A stretch of DNA of 64,000 nucleotides from JAGSPQ01 sp038206395 (GTDB taxonomy: Bacteria; Myxococcota; Myxococcia; Myxococcales; Myxococcaceae). The DNA lies in contig JBBRAX010000026.1 of the NCBI GenBank assembly GCA_038206395.1, positions 31,381 through 95,380 on the forward strand. The letters run 5' to 3'. The position numbers were made by a program, and so were the translations under genes. Shown one piece after another: positions 49,699-58,274 of this stretch (positions are counted from its first letter, which is position 1; every line of letters starts with the position of its first letter). The notes under the pieces are model-generated. The model did not search any database. It saw only the letters and a program-made list of their open reading frames with translations, and was not told the origin of the DNA.

Positions 49699-52410
49699 CT
49701 ATTTGATCTGCAGCTCGATCGTGGCCGTCTTCCCGGGCAGCACCGTCACCTTCCGCGGCGGGGCAGGCTCCGCGTTGAACGGGCTGCTCAGCAGCACCAC
49801 CGTCCACTCGCCGGGTGCCAGGCGGTCGAGCTTCAGGTCGCCCGCTGAGCCCGTGGCCTCGCGGCGCGACATTTCACCTTCGCGCTGAACCTGCAGCTGC
49901 GCATCGGCCACGGGGTAACCCCTGCGATTAACCTTCACCAGCAGAGCGCCGGCCTTGCCGAGCGTCACCACCACGCCGCGATCGCCCGCCTTCACCGGCA
50001 TCGTCACCGGCTCGCAGGAGTTCGCTGACGCCGAGAGCTTCGCGAAGCCTTCGGCCACGCCCTTGAAGGCGAAGCGTCCGTCGCTGGCCACCGACGTAGA
50101 GAGCTCGAGGCCTTCTGACTTCAAGCGCACGAATGCCTGCTCTGGTTGTTTGCCGTCGAGGCCGCGGATCTGCCCGGCGATCACAAACCCCTGCCGCAGC
50201 TTCACCGTGCCGAGGTCGATCACCTGCACCGACGCTGGCACTTCGATCGTCAACACTTCAGTCGGGGCCAGGTCCGCGCTGATCTTCAGCTCGAACGCGC
50301 CGCACGCTGGCAGCACCTTTTCGAATCTTCCGTCGGCGCCGCGAAAGACTTCCCCGTTGACGGTGAACCGCGTCACGGCTTGCCCCTGCATGTCCACCAC
50401 CCGGCCCTGCACCTTTGATCGGGGAGCGAGTGTCATCACCACCCGCTCTTTCGTCGTTGCCATCACCGGCTCGGCCGTCGCGTCGGCCCCCTGCACGAAG
50501 AGCAACGTGTCGGCCGCGGTCGGTAAAACGAACGAGCCGTCGGCCCCTGTCGTCGCCTGCACGTAGTGCCGCATCGCCTTCGCGCCGGGTAGCAGCTGCG
50601 CGGGGTCGACCTGGGTTTTGCTGTTCGCGCGCAGGTACGCCAGCAGAGGTGAGTGGGAGGCGATGCCTTCGATCTTCGCGCCCGCCACCGGCTTGCCGGC
50701 AGGGTCGAGCAGCACGCCGCGCACCCCCGCGACCGACGAGACCTGCACCTCGACCTTCGCGCCTGTCGTCCCCACCTCGACGATCGATTTCTTCACCTCG
50801 CCGCCCTCGGCCGCAGACACCAAGAGCTCGAAAGTGCCCGGGTTGTGAACCTCGAGGCGAAAAGTGCCGTCGGCCGCTGCTGTCGTGCCCAGGGTGTGGT
50901 TCTTCATGTCCGACCGCATCGCGCGCACCGAAGCGTGGGCGACGGGCTTGCGGGCGGGGTCGAGCACGACGCCTTCGATCGCCGGAACCGTCGCCAGCTG
51001 CAGCTCGACCGTGCCCGGGGCCATCGCGAGCACCGCCGATTCGCCCGCCTGCTGCCGCTTCGCGATCAGCTCGTACTCGCCGGGCATGAGCAGGAAGCGG
51101 ACTTCGCCGTTGGAGTCACTGACTTCGGCGAGTTCGCGCAGCGCATCCTTCATTCCCGCGGTCGCGGTCTTCTGCAGCGCGTCCCCGAAAGCCACGGACA
51201 CCCGGACGCCCGGCACCGGCTCCCGGCCGGCGTTGACGACGCGCACGGTCAGCTCGACGCCCTTCTCGACCTGCAGCGTCTTCTTGACGGTACCCTTCAC
51301 GTCGATGGCGCGATCGCCTGCGAGCCGCCACGGACTCTCGATGCGGACCTCGACTTTCCCTTCGACCAGATCGGACTCCGACCATCTGCCCGCCGCGTCA
51401 GAGGCGACGCGCCGGCCGACGGTGTGCGGGCCCGACAGCCACGCGACGACCCCCGCGGCCGGCTTCTGCTGCGCATCGACCAGGGTGAGGTCGAGCCGTC
51501 CGGCTGGACCCAGGGTGAGTTCGACAAAAGCCCCGCTGTCGGCGTCTGCCCGGGCCACGCGGCCAGCCGACTTCGCGAGCAAGGCGGTGAGAAACGGCGC
51601 AGAGGTCATGGCAGGAGTCGTGAATCGCCCCTTCGCATCCGACCAGGCCTTCAGCGCGCAGCTCTCGGGGTCGGCGGTGAGCTCGGCGTCCGCGACCGGC
51701 TTTCCCTTCTCGTCGACCACCAAACCGCGCACCGGCAGCGGCGCAGCCAACCTCAGCGACCACACGCCCGCGCCGCCGAAAGGAGCCAGATGCACCGGGC
51801 GGCCGTCGAGCAACATCGCGAGGCCGACCTGCGCCCCGGGCGCGACGGCCACGAGCTGGGTGATCCCAGTCCAGCCCGGGCCGCTGGACCACTTGTCGCC
51901 CTGCTGCACCAGCGGCGTCGCCGCGTACGTCTGGCTGTCGAAGAGAAAGACCTTTGCGCCTTCGGTCATCCCTTCGAGCTTCAGCTGCGTCTGGCCCGAG
52001 TCGGAAATGCGCACCAGGTTCGGCCCCTGATTCAACGGCGCCTTCGCTGCCCGCTTGCCGTCGGCAGATTGTGCAAAAGCGGTGAAAGGGCCCGCGCCGT
52101 TCACCGCGACCGAGAAGGTTCCATCAGCAGCCGTCACGGCCGTGGCCACCGGTTCGACACCCACGAACCCTTTGGCGAGCACCGCCGAGATGAAGGCGCC
52201 CTGCCCGTCTGGGCACATACAGCGGCCGAAGGAGCGGGACCTGGTTGCGCCCGGCGCGCAGCCTGGCAACGGGCCGTCTCTGGGGCCGAACACCCGCACC
52301 TGCGCCTTCGCTACGGGTGAATCACCGAGCAGCACGCGCCCCTTGAGCTCGGCACCCGACGCACCCGACGCAACGGCCGACACGAGACACGTCAGCACCA
52401 GCCAGCGCAT
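49699..52410 (-). CDS. secreted carboxypeptidase-regulatory-like repeat protein
   Basis: The product has 904 residues from the ATG at 52410, where a signal peptide starts (cleavage near SGASGA). At least six repeats of the carboxypeptidase regulatory-like Ig fold are visible, with consensus G-x-V-x-D-x-x-GKPVA-x-A (for example RGLVVDEKGKPVADAEL, RGVLLDPAGKPVAGAKI). A Cys-containing loop lies near residues 50-70. Such proteins are extracellular or periplasmic, often binding surfaces or polysaccharide. It follows the processive glycosyltransferase by 28 bases on the same strand, so it may act with that polysaccharide system. Confidence 0.82.
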   Translation of the reverse strand: MRWLVLTCLVSAVASGASGAELKGRVLLGDSPVAKAQVRVFGPRDGPLPGCAPGATRSRSFGRCMCPDGQGAFISAVLAKGFVGVEPVATAVTAADGTFSVAVNGAGPFTAFAQSADGKRAAKAPLNQGPNLVRISDSGQTQLKLEGMTEGAKVFLFDSQTYAATPLVQQGDKWSSGPGWTGITQLVAVAPGAQVGLAMLLDGRPVHLAPFGGAGVWSLRLAAPLPVRGLVVDEKGKPVADAELTADPESCALKAWSDAKGRFTTPAMTSAPFLTALLAKSAGRVARADADSGAFVELTLGPAGRLDLTLVDAQQKPAAGVVAWLSGPHTVGRRVASDAAGRWSESDLVEGKVEVRIESPWRLAGDRAIDVKGTVKKTLQVEKGVELTVRVVNAGREPVPGVRVSVAFGDALQKTATAGMKDALRELAEVSDSNGEVRFLLMPGEYELIAKRQQAGESAVLAMAPGTVELQLATVPAIEGVVLDPARKPVAHASVRAMRSDMKNHTLGTTAAADGTFRLEVHNPGTFELLVSAAEGGEVKKSIVEVGTTGAKVEVQVSSVAGVRGVLLDPAGKPVAGAKIEGIASHSPLLAYLRANSKTQVDPAQLLPGAKAMRHYVQATTGADGSFVLPTAADTLLFVQGADATAEPVMATTKERVVMTLAPRSKVQGRVVDMQGQAVTRFTVNGEVFRGADGRFEKVLPACGAFELKISADLAPTEVLTIEVPASVQVIDLGTVKLRQGFVIAGQIRGLDGKQPEQAFVRLKSEGLELSTSVASDGRFAFKGVAEGFAKLSASANSCEPVTMPVKAGDRGVVVTLGKAGALLVKVNRRGYPVADAQLQVQREGEMSRREATGSAGDLKLDRLAPGEWTVVLLSSPFNAEPAPPRKVTVLPGKTATIELQIK

Positions 52411-52438
52411 CGAACCCCCGGTACCTGCGGCCTGCGAT

Positions 52439-53956
52439 TTACGCGGTCGGCGCTTCGACGTTCGACGAAGACGAGACGATCGCCGGGCCGCGGTTCCCGC
52501 CGATGCCCCAGGCCTGCAGCAGGCTCGAGATGCCGACATAGAGGAAGCCCAGCTGAAACAGCACGAGGAAGGGCAGCGACGTGTAGACCGAGTTGTCCCA
52601 CGCGAACCAGACCGCCCAGGTGAAATAGCCGCCGAAGGCGAGCTCGACCCACGGCATCCAGCTGGCCTTGCCGCGGTACGACTTCTTCACCTTGTGCGCG
52701 TTGAGGCCTTCAGCACCCGTCTTCGGGGTGCGGGTGAAGCCGGACTCCTGCTTGAAGAGCGCTTCCACGACCGCCTTCGAGTTGTTGATCGCCATCCCGA
52801 GGCCGAGGCTCATCAGAAAGGGCAGGTACTTCACGCGATCCCACCAGCCGCGGCCGAGCTCGCGCTGCGTCGCGATGTAGAAGAACGTCACCGACAACGT
52901 CGCCGCGATGCAGAACGGCAGGTCGAGGAACAGCGTGCCGTACAGGCCGTGCTCGAAGCGAACCACCATCGACAGCGGCATCAGCACCGAGAGCAGCACC
53001 ATCAGCAGGTACGCCATGTTGTTGCTGAGGTGAAAGAACGCTTCCTGCTTCACGCGCCACGGCAGGTTGCTACGCAGAATCTGCGGCAGCAGCTTGCGGG
53101 CCGTCTGAATGCTGCCCTTCGCCCAGCGGTGCTGCTGGCTCTTGAAGGCGTTCATGTCGACCGGGACTTCGGCCGGCGAGATGACGTCGGGCAGGAAGAC
53201 GAACTGCCAGCCCTTCAGCTGCGCGCGGTACGAGAGGTCGAGGTCTTCGGTGAGCGTGTCGTGCTGCCAGCCACCGGCATCGGTGATGGTGTTGCTGCGC
53301 CAGATGCCCGCCGTGCCGTTGAAGTTGAAGAAGCAGCCGCTGCGGTTGCGCGCGGTGTGCTCGATCATGAAATGGCCGTCGAGGAAGATGCTCTGCGCCT
53401 GGGTCAGAATCGAGTACTCGCGATTCAGGTGGCCCCACCGCACCTGCACCATGCCCACCTTCGGGTCGGCGAAGAACGGAACCGTGCGCTTCAAGAAGTC
53501 AGGGCTCGGCACGAAGTCGGCGTCGAACACCGCGACGAACTCGCCCTTCGCGACCTTGAGGCCGGCCTCGAGTGCACCCGCCTTGAAGCCGTACCGGTTG
53601 GCGCGGTGCAAGTAGACGATGTCGACGCCCTTGTTCTTCCACCGTTCGACGCACGCGCGCGCGATGCCGCAGGTCTCGTCGGTCGAGTCGTCGAGCACCT
53701 GCACTTCGAGCAGGCCCTTCGCGTATTCGATCTTGCAGACCGAATCGATCAACCGCTCGACGACGTAGAGCTCGTTGAAGATGGGGAGCTGAATGGTGAC
53801 CCGCGGGGTGTGCGCGAGGGTTCCGTTCGGCGTCGGCAGCTTGAACTTGTGCCGGTAATACAGAAAGGCCATCCGGTATCGGTGGGAGCCGTAAACGGAA
53901 AGCACAGCCAGGACGCCAAAGTAGATGGCGAGGAAGAGTATCTCGACGGTGCTCAT
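52439..53956 (-). CDS. processive family 2 glycosyltransferase (cellulose-synthase-like)
   Basis: The product has 505 residues from the ATG at 53956. An N-terminal helix is followed by a GT2 domain with QLPIFNE, LDDSTDET, FDADF (D-x-D), TEDLDLSYR and QQHRWAKG, the full D, DxD, D, QxxRW set of processive beta-glycan synthases. Four or more C-terminal helices should form a translocation channel. It resembles CslA/mannan- or cellulose-synthase-like enzymes. The sugar is unknown. No PilZ domain is fused. A 194-base gap separates it from the gene upstream. Confidence 0.92.
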   Translation of the reverse strand: MSTVEILFLAIYFGVLAVLSVYGSHRYRMAFLYYRHKFKLPTPNGTLAHTPRVTIQLPIFNELYVVERLIDSVCKIEYAKGLLEVQVLDDSTDETCGIARACVERWKNKGVDIVYLHRANRYGFKAGALEAGLKVAKGEFVAVFDADFVPSPDFLKRTVPFFADPKVGMVQVRWGHLNREYSILTQAQSIFLDGHFMIEHTARNRSGCFFNFNGTAGIWRSNTITDAGGWQHDTLTEDLDLSYRAQLKGWQFVFLPDVISPAEVPVDMNAFKSQQHRWAKGSIQTARKLLPQILRSNLPWRVKQEAFFHLSNNMAYLLMVLLSVLMPLSMVVRFEHGLYGTLFLDLPFCIAATLSVTFFYIATQRELGRGWWDRVKYLPFLMSLGLGMAINNSKAVVEALFKQESGFTRTPKTGAEGLNAHKVKKSYRGKASWMPWVELAFGGYFTWAVWFAWDNSVYTSLPFLVLFQLGFLYVGISSLLQAWGIGGNRGPAIVSSSSNVEAPTA

Positions 53957-54053
53957 CGCGGCCGGTCTGCCCTCACTCAAAGTCCCAGAAACACAAAGGA
54001 TCTTTCCCCCCTCTGGGGCGAAATTCCGGCTTACTTAGGGGGTGACGGCGCTG

Positions 54054-54091
54054 GTGTCAAAGCGTTTCCACCAAAGGGTGGTTTTCGACAC
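54054..54091 (-). terminator. nested inverted repeat upstream of the glycosyltransferase
   Basis: GTGTC/GACAC (54054-54058, 54087-54091) encloses CCACC/GGTGG (54068-54072, 54077-54081). The gap 53957-54150 is AT-richer than the genes around it. This hairpin could end transcription of the gene at 54151 or sit in the leader of the glycosyltransferase; no T-tract follows. Confidence 0.3.
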
Positions 54092-54131
54092 AACATGCCG
54101 AACTCCCTCGGGAAAATTGGGGGAATAGAGA

Positions 54132-54150
54132 CCCTGAGCTGGTCGAAGGG
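54132..54150. repeat. imperfect palindrome abutting a stop codon
   Basis: CCCTGAGCTGGTCGAAGGG resembles a short dispersed intergenic motif known from many GC-rich genomes. It directly abuts the stop codon (54151-54153) of the following minus-strand gene. Confidence 0.35.
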
Positions 54151-54765
54151 TCAGCGGCCGCCCGACGCGCGGGCGTAAATCGCGTCGGCGATCAGCTGGG
54201 CTTTCTGCGACTCGGCCTGATCCGCGACGGAGCCTTCGAGGAAGATCTTGTCGCCGACACAGATCGCCTTCGCGGTTCTGATGCCTTCGCGATGCAGCTG
54301 CGTGGTGATCATCTCGGCGACGACGGGGAGCACGCGCGGGTTCAACGTCACGAGCAGTGTCACATTCGGATCGCTGCCGACGACAAGCCGCAGGCGCTCG
54401 AGATCTTCGACGCTGTCGACGACGCCGTCGACGACGATGCGGCCGTTGTACTCGTCGACCTTCAGCGACGGGCTCACCGAGTCGTGGATGAGCTTGGCGA
54501 TCTCGGTCGACTTGCCGTCATCGACGACGACGGCGCGGGTCGAGATCTTTCCATTGATCCACATCGTGATGGTGGTGCGGCCCTTCTGCTTACCGACCAG
54601 CAACAGCTCGCCGCTGTTCAGCACCTTCACGTCGGCGATGTCTTCCTTGCTCAGCGCGATGCGGGTGAGGCCAGGGATCCGCAACACTTCCTGACCGCCG
54701 GGCAAAAGCTTCAGCGGTTCCGAAGAAGCCGACAGCGCCAGGGCCAGCAGTGCAGTGGTGAGCAT
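54151..54765 (-). CDS. secretin-N/BON-like periplasmic protein
   Basis: The product has 204 residues from the ATG at 54765, chosen because the ATG at 54774 overlaps a TAGAAT -10 element that ends 7 bases upstream of 54765. A signal peptide (LTTALLALALSASS) is followed by a domain like the pilus-assembly/secretin N-terminal domain of CpaC (LRIPGLTRIALSKEDIADVKVLNSGELLLVGKQKGRTTITMW, about 25-85), then a BON-like domain (VDEYNGRIVVDGVVDSVEDLERL). No secretin barrel follows, so it looks like a stand-alone N-domain protein. A secretin-associated or surface-export role is inferred. Confidence 0.8.
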   Translation of the reverse strand: MLTTALLALALSASSEPLKLLPGGQEVLRIPGLTRIALSKEDIADVKVLNSGELLLVGKQKGRTTITMWINGKISTRAVVVDDGKSTEIAKLIHDSVSPSLKVDEYNGRIVVDGVVDSVEDLERLRLVVGSDPNVTLLVTLNPRVLPVVAEMITTQLHREGIRTAKAICVGDKIFLEGSVADQAESQKAQLIADAIYARASGGR

Positions 54766-54772
54766 GGCGGCC

Positions 54773-54778
54773 ATTCTA
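54773..54778 (-). promoter_or_regulatory. putative -10 element (TAGAAT), leaderless type
   Basis: TAGAAT on the minus strand ends 7 bases before the ATG at 54765 and overlaps another in-frame ATG, which decides the start. TTAGGC 18 bases upstream is a weak -35 candidate. Confidence 0.45.
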
Positions 54779-54798
54779 CCGATGCTCCCTGCGAACGC

Positions 54799-55770
54799 CT
54801 AACCGGCCCGCCTTTCCTCAGCCTCAGCGGGCACCTCGTCGGCCGCTCCGACCTCGACCTGGTCGAGCGTGGCACGCGAGAGGATCTGGCGGCACAGCTG
54901 CTCGAACGAAATCCCGGCCTGGCGCGCAATCTTCGGCAGCAAGCTGGTCTGCGTCATCCCGGGCAACGTGTTGACCTCGAGCACGACGTCGTTGGCGGTG
55001 TCGCTGCAGAGGAAGTCGACCCGGCCGTAGCCGCGGCAACCCAACGATCGATAGGCCGCGAGCGCCATCGCTTCGACGTTGGTGACGCGCGTCGCCGACA
55101 GCCGCGGAGGCAAGTGGTAGCGCGCGCTGCCCGACTGGTACTTGGTCTGGAAGTCGAAGGTCGAGCTGCCGTGGCTGACCTCGCAGCTGCCGAGCACGGT
55201 CTCGCCGAGGATGCCGACCGTCACTTCGCGGCCCTTCACCATCCGCTCGACCAGCGCCTCACCACCGAAGCGGCACGCCTGGGCGACCGCGGCCGGCAGG
55301 CCTTCGGGGCTGGTGACGACAGAAAGACCGACGGACGAGCCGCCGTGCGCGGGCTTCACGACGCAGGGGAAGCCGAGGTCGAGGTGCAGCTCGTTGCAGC
55401 GCGCGAGGTCTTCGCGGCGAACCGAGTAGCCCAGCGGCGTGGCGAGGTTGTGCTGGCGGAAGAGCTTCTTCGCGAAGGGCTTGTTCATCGCCAGCGCCGA
55501 CGCCATCACGCCCGAGCCAGTGTACGGAATGCCGAGCACTTCGAGCAGGCCCTGGACCTTGCCGTCTTCTCCCATGCGGCCGTGCAGCGCGAGAAACGCG
55601 ACGTCGATCTGCGCGGCGCGAACTGCTTTGTCGAGCCCAGGGCCCGCGAAGACGCGCGTCACATCGTGGCCGCCCGCTTCGAGCGCCGTGGCGATCGCCT
55701 CGCCCGTCTTGACCGAGATTTCCCGCTCTTCGCCCCAACCGCCCATCAGCACGCCGACGCGATTTGTCAT
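54799..55770 (-). CDS. ddl: D-alanine--D-alanine ligase
   Basis: The product has 323 residues from the ATG at 55770. It opens with MTNRVGVLMGGWGEEREIS, has ALHGRMGEDGKVQG, the ATP-grasp KPAHGGSSVGLSVV and EVNTLPGMT near the C-terminus, so the active site is intact. It joins two D-alanines for peptidoglycan precursor synthesis. It stands apart from a division and cell wall cluster here; ftsE, ftsX, envC and ctpA lie a few kilobases away on the same strand. AGGAGG lies about 14 bases upstream, which is unusually far. Confidence 0.95.
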   Translation of the reverse strand: MTNRVGVLMGGWGEEREISVKTGEAIATALEAGGHDVTRVFAGPGLDKAVRAAQIDVAFLALHGRMGEDGKVQGLLEVLGIPYTGSGVMASALAMNKPFAKKLFRQHNLATPLGYSVRREDLARCNELHLDLGFPCVVKPAHGGSSVGLSVVTSPEGLPAAVAQACRFGGEALVERMVKGREVTVGILGETVLGSCEVSHGSSTFDFQTKYQSGSARYHLPPRLSATRVTNVEAMALAAYRSLGCRGYGRVDFLCSDTANDVVLEVNTLPGMTQTSLLPKIARQAGISFEQLCRQILSRATLDQVEVGAADEVPAEAEERRAG

Positions 55771-55812
55771 TTGAAGTTCCGTGGCCTCCTGACCACGCGC
55801 CCATCGGCGCGA

Positions 55813-55831
55813 GCAGGTGAAGAGCACCTGC
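55813..55831 (-). terminator. 7-bp inverted repeat upstream of ddl
   Basis: GCAGGTG and CACCTGC are perfect inverted arms around a 5-base loop, 43 bases upstream of the ddl start. No T-tract follows. It may end the PEGA-protein transcript or lie in a ddl leader. Confidence 0.3.
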
Positions 55832-55883
55832 GATGCCAAGCGGTGCGAACGCTACAGGCCTGTGGCGGCCCGTCCAGTTTCCG

Positions 55884-55901
55884 GCGGTTGGGGGGAACCG
55901 C
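55884..55901 (-). terminator. 6-bp inverted repeat downstream of the PEGA gene
   Basis: GCGGTT and AACCGC are perfect inverted arms around a loop of six identical G:C pairs, 39 bases after the stop of the gene at 55941. It is a second hairpin in the gap before ddl. Confidence 0.3.
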
Positions 55902-55940
55902 GAGCATCCAGGCCGCAGGCCGCGCGGCTGGGCTGCCGCG

Positions 55941-58169
55941 TCAGTAGTTCCGCAGGTCGTCTTCGTCGACCTTCTTCTTCTTCTCTTGTTCGGCCTTCTT
56001 CCGCGCTTCGTCGGCCTTCTTCTCTTCCTCGGCCTTCCGCTTCGCCTCGGCGCGCTTCGCCTCTTCTTCCGCCTTCTTCGCTTCTTCCGCCTTCTTCGCT
56101 TCTTCGGCCTTCTTTGCGTCTTCCTCGGCCTTCTTCGCTTCTTCCGCTTTCTTCGCTTCTTCCTCGGCCTTCTTCCCGCCGTTCTTCTTCGCCTCTTCGG
56201 CGGCCTTCGCTTCGTCCGACTTCTTCTGCGCCTCGGCAGCCTTCGCGTCCTTCGCCTTCTGCGCTTCGGCCTTCGCGTCTTCCGCCTTCTTCGCCTCCTC
56301 GGCAGCCTTCGCCGCCTTCGCCTCTTCCGCCTTCTTCGCGTCCTCGGCGGCCTTCGCGTCCTTCGCCGCTTTCGCCTCGTCGCTCTTCTTCTTCTCTTCC
56401 GCCGCCTTCGCGTCCTTCGCGGCTTTCGCCTCGTCGGCCTTCTTCTTCTCTTCCGCCGCCTTCGCTTCCTTCACGGCCTTTGCCTCGTCGGCCTTCTTCT
56501 GCGCGGCGGCCCTCTTCTCTTCTTCGGCGCGGCGCCTCTCTTCTGCCTTGCGAACCTTCGGGTCCGACGACTTCGCGGCCTCATCGGCCTTCTTCGCCTC
56601 TTCCGCTTTCCTGGCGTCCTCGGCCTTCTTCGCCTCGTCTGCCTTTGCCGCTTCTTCCGCCTTCTTCGCGTCGTCGGCCTTCTTCGCGTCGTCGGCCCTC
56701 TTCGCTTCGTCCGCCTTCTTCGCGTCCTCTGCCTGCTTCGCGCTGTCGACCTTCACCGGCTCGGTGACGCGCGGGTTGGCGAGCACTGGTTTCTTCGCGG
56801 GCTCGGGTGCTGCGGACGACGGGCCGCCCACGGCTCCGGTGATGAGGACGACAGCGCCTGTCGCGGCGAGCACAGCGCCCGCGATGATGGTGATGTCGGC
56901 GACGAGGGCGAAGTTCTTCCCCTCTGTCTTCAGGTTCTCGGACTTCGCGGTGAACACCTGCGGCGTGCTGCGGTACTCGGTCGACTTGCCGCTGGCCGAG
57001 ACGCCCGCGTACGCACCGACGCCCGCCGAGGCGAGCCCGAGCACGATCAGCCCGACGCCGGTGACGGTGCGCACCACGCCGCCGCCTCCTCCACCACCAC
57101 CGAAGTTCTTCACCGGCCTGCCGCCATCGCGCGGCACGTCCTTCGCCAGCACACCCTGAAGAAAGGTCTGCAGCGCCGCGCTGTCGCCCATCGCAACAGT
57201 GCCCGTGCGGTAGCCCGCGTTGTGGCCGTCGCGAACTTCGAGCCGCACCGCGGTGAGCTCGAGCTTCTGGCCGGCGGTGCTCTTCTTCGCGACGAGAATC
57301 AGCGCCTGGTCGGCCTGATTGGTGAGCTGCGCCCACTCTCTTCCAGCGGCGTCACGGGGCGCTGCGTCGGGGCCCTTGATGACTTTGTCCTGCGCCGCCT
57401 TCAGCTTCCCTGCCCCTTCGCTCGGCTTCAGCTTCACCAGCTCGTCGCCGAGGTTCATCTCGGTGACGACGTGCTCGAAGCCGGACATCGAGACGACGAC
57501 GAGGTGCTTGCCCCCAGCAAGGTTGGTGGTCTTCGCGGGCGACACGCGGCGAGGGACGCCGTCGACCCAGACCCTGGCTCCGGGCGGCTCGGTGCGGACG
57601 TTGAGCTCGCCGGTCGCGCGCGAGACGGCCTTCTTCTGCGCCTCGACGTGCTTGAGGAGGTCGGGTGGAAAGAAGGCATCGGGGAAGACGGCCTTCGTCG
57701 ACACGGTGAGAATCTTTTCAATCTCTGACTTCGCGCCGGCAGTGTCGCCGTTCGCGACCTGCGACGCGGCGCGCATCACCCAGGCGGTGATGAGCTGATC
57801 GAACACGGCCGGGTCCGTGAGGTCGGCCTGACGCCACAGCGCCATCGCGTTCGTGAACTCGGTGATCGCCTTTTCCGCGTCGAGGTCGTCCAGCGACTTG
57901 TGCGCGGTCTTCATCAGCGCGTCGGCCTCGGCAGCTTTCGCCGGCTGCGCCTCGACGAGCACGTTGCCCACGTTGCCCAGCGGCAGCACGGTGAACCGGC
58001 CCGCCGCTGCCATCGCCAGCTCGGCCTGCTCGGTGAGCCACGCTTCCTGCGCCTTCGACGGGGCGTCGACGCCCACCGGCAGCAGAATCAGCTTCGGCCC
58101 CGTCGCCGCCATCGCCGTGGCGCCGTGGGCGAGTGAAGAGACGAGAAGTGCAATCAGCGCCGGCCGCAT
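55941..58169 (-). CDS. PEGA-domain membrane protein with long charged repeat tail
   Basis: The product has 742 residues from the ATG at 58169 (signal peptide to about residue 22). A helical N-terminal region is followed by a PEGA domain (about 195-260: GELNVRTEPPGARVWVDGVP...K..LAGGKHLVVV). An eight-Gly run and a first membrane helix (about 360-390) and a second (about 418-446) come next. From about 473 to the end are 270 residues built almost only of Lys, Ala, Glu and Asp in KAEEAKKA-like repeats, predicted to be one long coiled coil or single alpha-helix. PEGA domains bind surface proteins or S-layer. Function unknown. Confidence 0.83.
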   Translation of the reverse strand: MRPALIALLVSSLAHGATAMAATGPKLILLPVGVDAPSKAQEAWLTEQAELAMAAAGRFTVLPLGNVGNVLVEAQPAKAAEADALMKTAHKSLDDLDAEKAITEFTNAMALWRQADLTDPAVFDQLITAWVMRAASQVANGDTAGAKSEIEKILTVSTKAVFPDAFFPPDLLKHVEAQKKAVSRATGELNVRTEPPGARVWVDGVPRRVSPAKTTNLAGGKHLVVVSMSGFEHVVTEMNLGDELVKLKPSEGAGKLKAAQDKVIKGPDAAPRDAAGREWAQLTNQADQALILVAKKSTAGQKLELTAVRLEVRDGHNAGYRTGTVAMGDSAALQTFLQGVLAKDVPRDGGRPVKNFGGGGGGGGVVRTVTGVGLIVLGLASAGVGAYAGVSASGKSTEYRSTPQVFTAKSENLKTEGKNFALVADITIIAGAVLAATGAVVLITGAVGGPSSAAPEPAKKPVLANPRVTEPVKVDSAKQAEDAKKADEAKRADDAKKADDAKKAEEAAKADEAKKAEDARKAEEAKKADEAAKSSDPKVRKAEERRRAEEEKRAAAQKKADEAKAVKEAKAAEEKKKADEAKAAKDAKAAEEKKKSDEAKAAKDAKAAEDAKKAEEAKAAKAAEEAKKAEDAKAEAQKAKDAKAAEAQKKSDEAKAAEEAKKNGGKKAEEEAKKAEEAKKAEEDAKKAEEAKKAEEAKKAEEEAKRAEAKRKAEEEKKADEARKKAEQEKKKKVDEDDLRNY

Positions 58170-58234
58170 CGGGGGCGCGATGCTCGCCCAGACCACGCGT
58201 CCGAACAACTACGGATCAACGGGTCACCGAGCCG

Positions 58235-58249
58235 CTCGGGATGAACGGG
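58235..58249. repeat. intergenic repeat, copy 2
   Basis: CTCGGGATGAACGGG matches 14 of 15 bases of 20179-20193. Both copies are intergenic, about 38 kb apart. Confidence 0.45.
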
Positions 58250-58274
58250 GTGAGGCGCTCAGGGGCGAACCGAG

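Noticed and set aside
53957..54150. Possible sigma-54 promoter or small RNA gene
   Set aside because: No GG-N10-GC pair in correct context and no promoter-terminator pair could be supported; only the hairpin and the short repeat are reported.
55960..56750. CRISPR-like or satellite repeat
   Set aside because: The short periodicity comes from KAEEA-type codons in one open frame; units vary in length and have no spacers.
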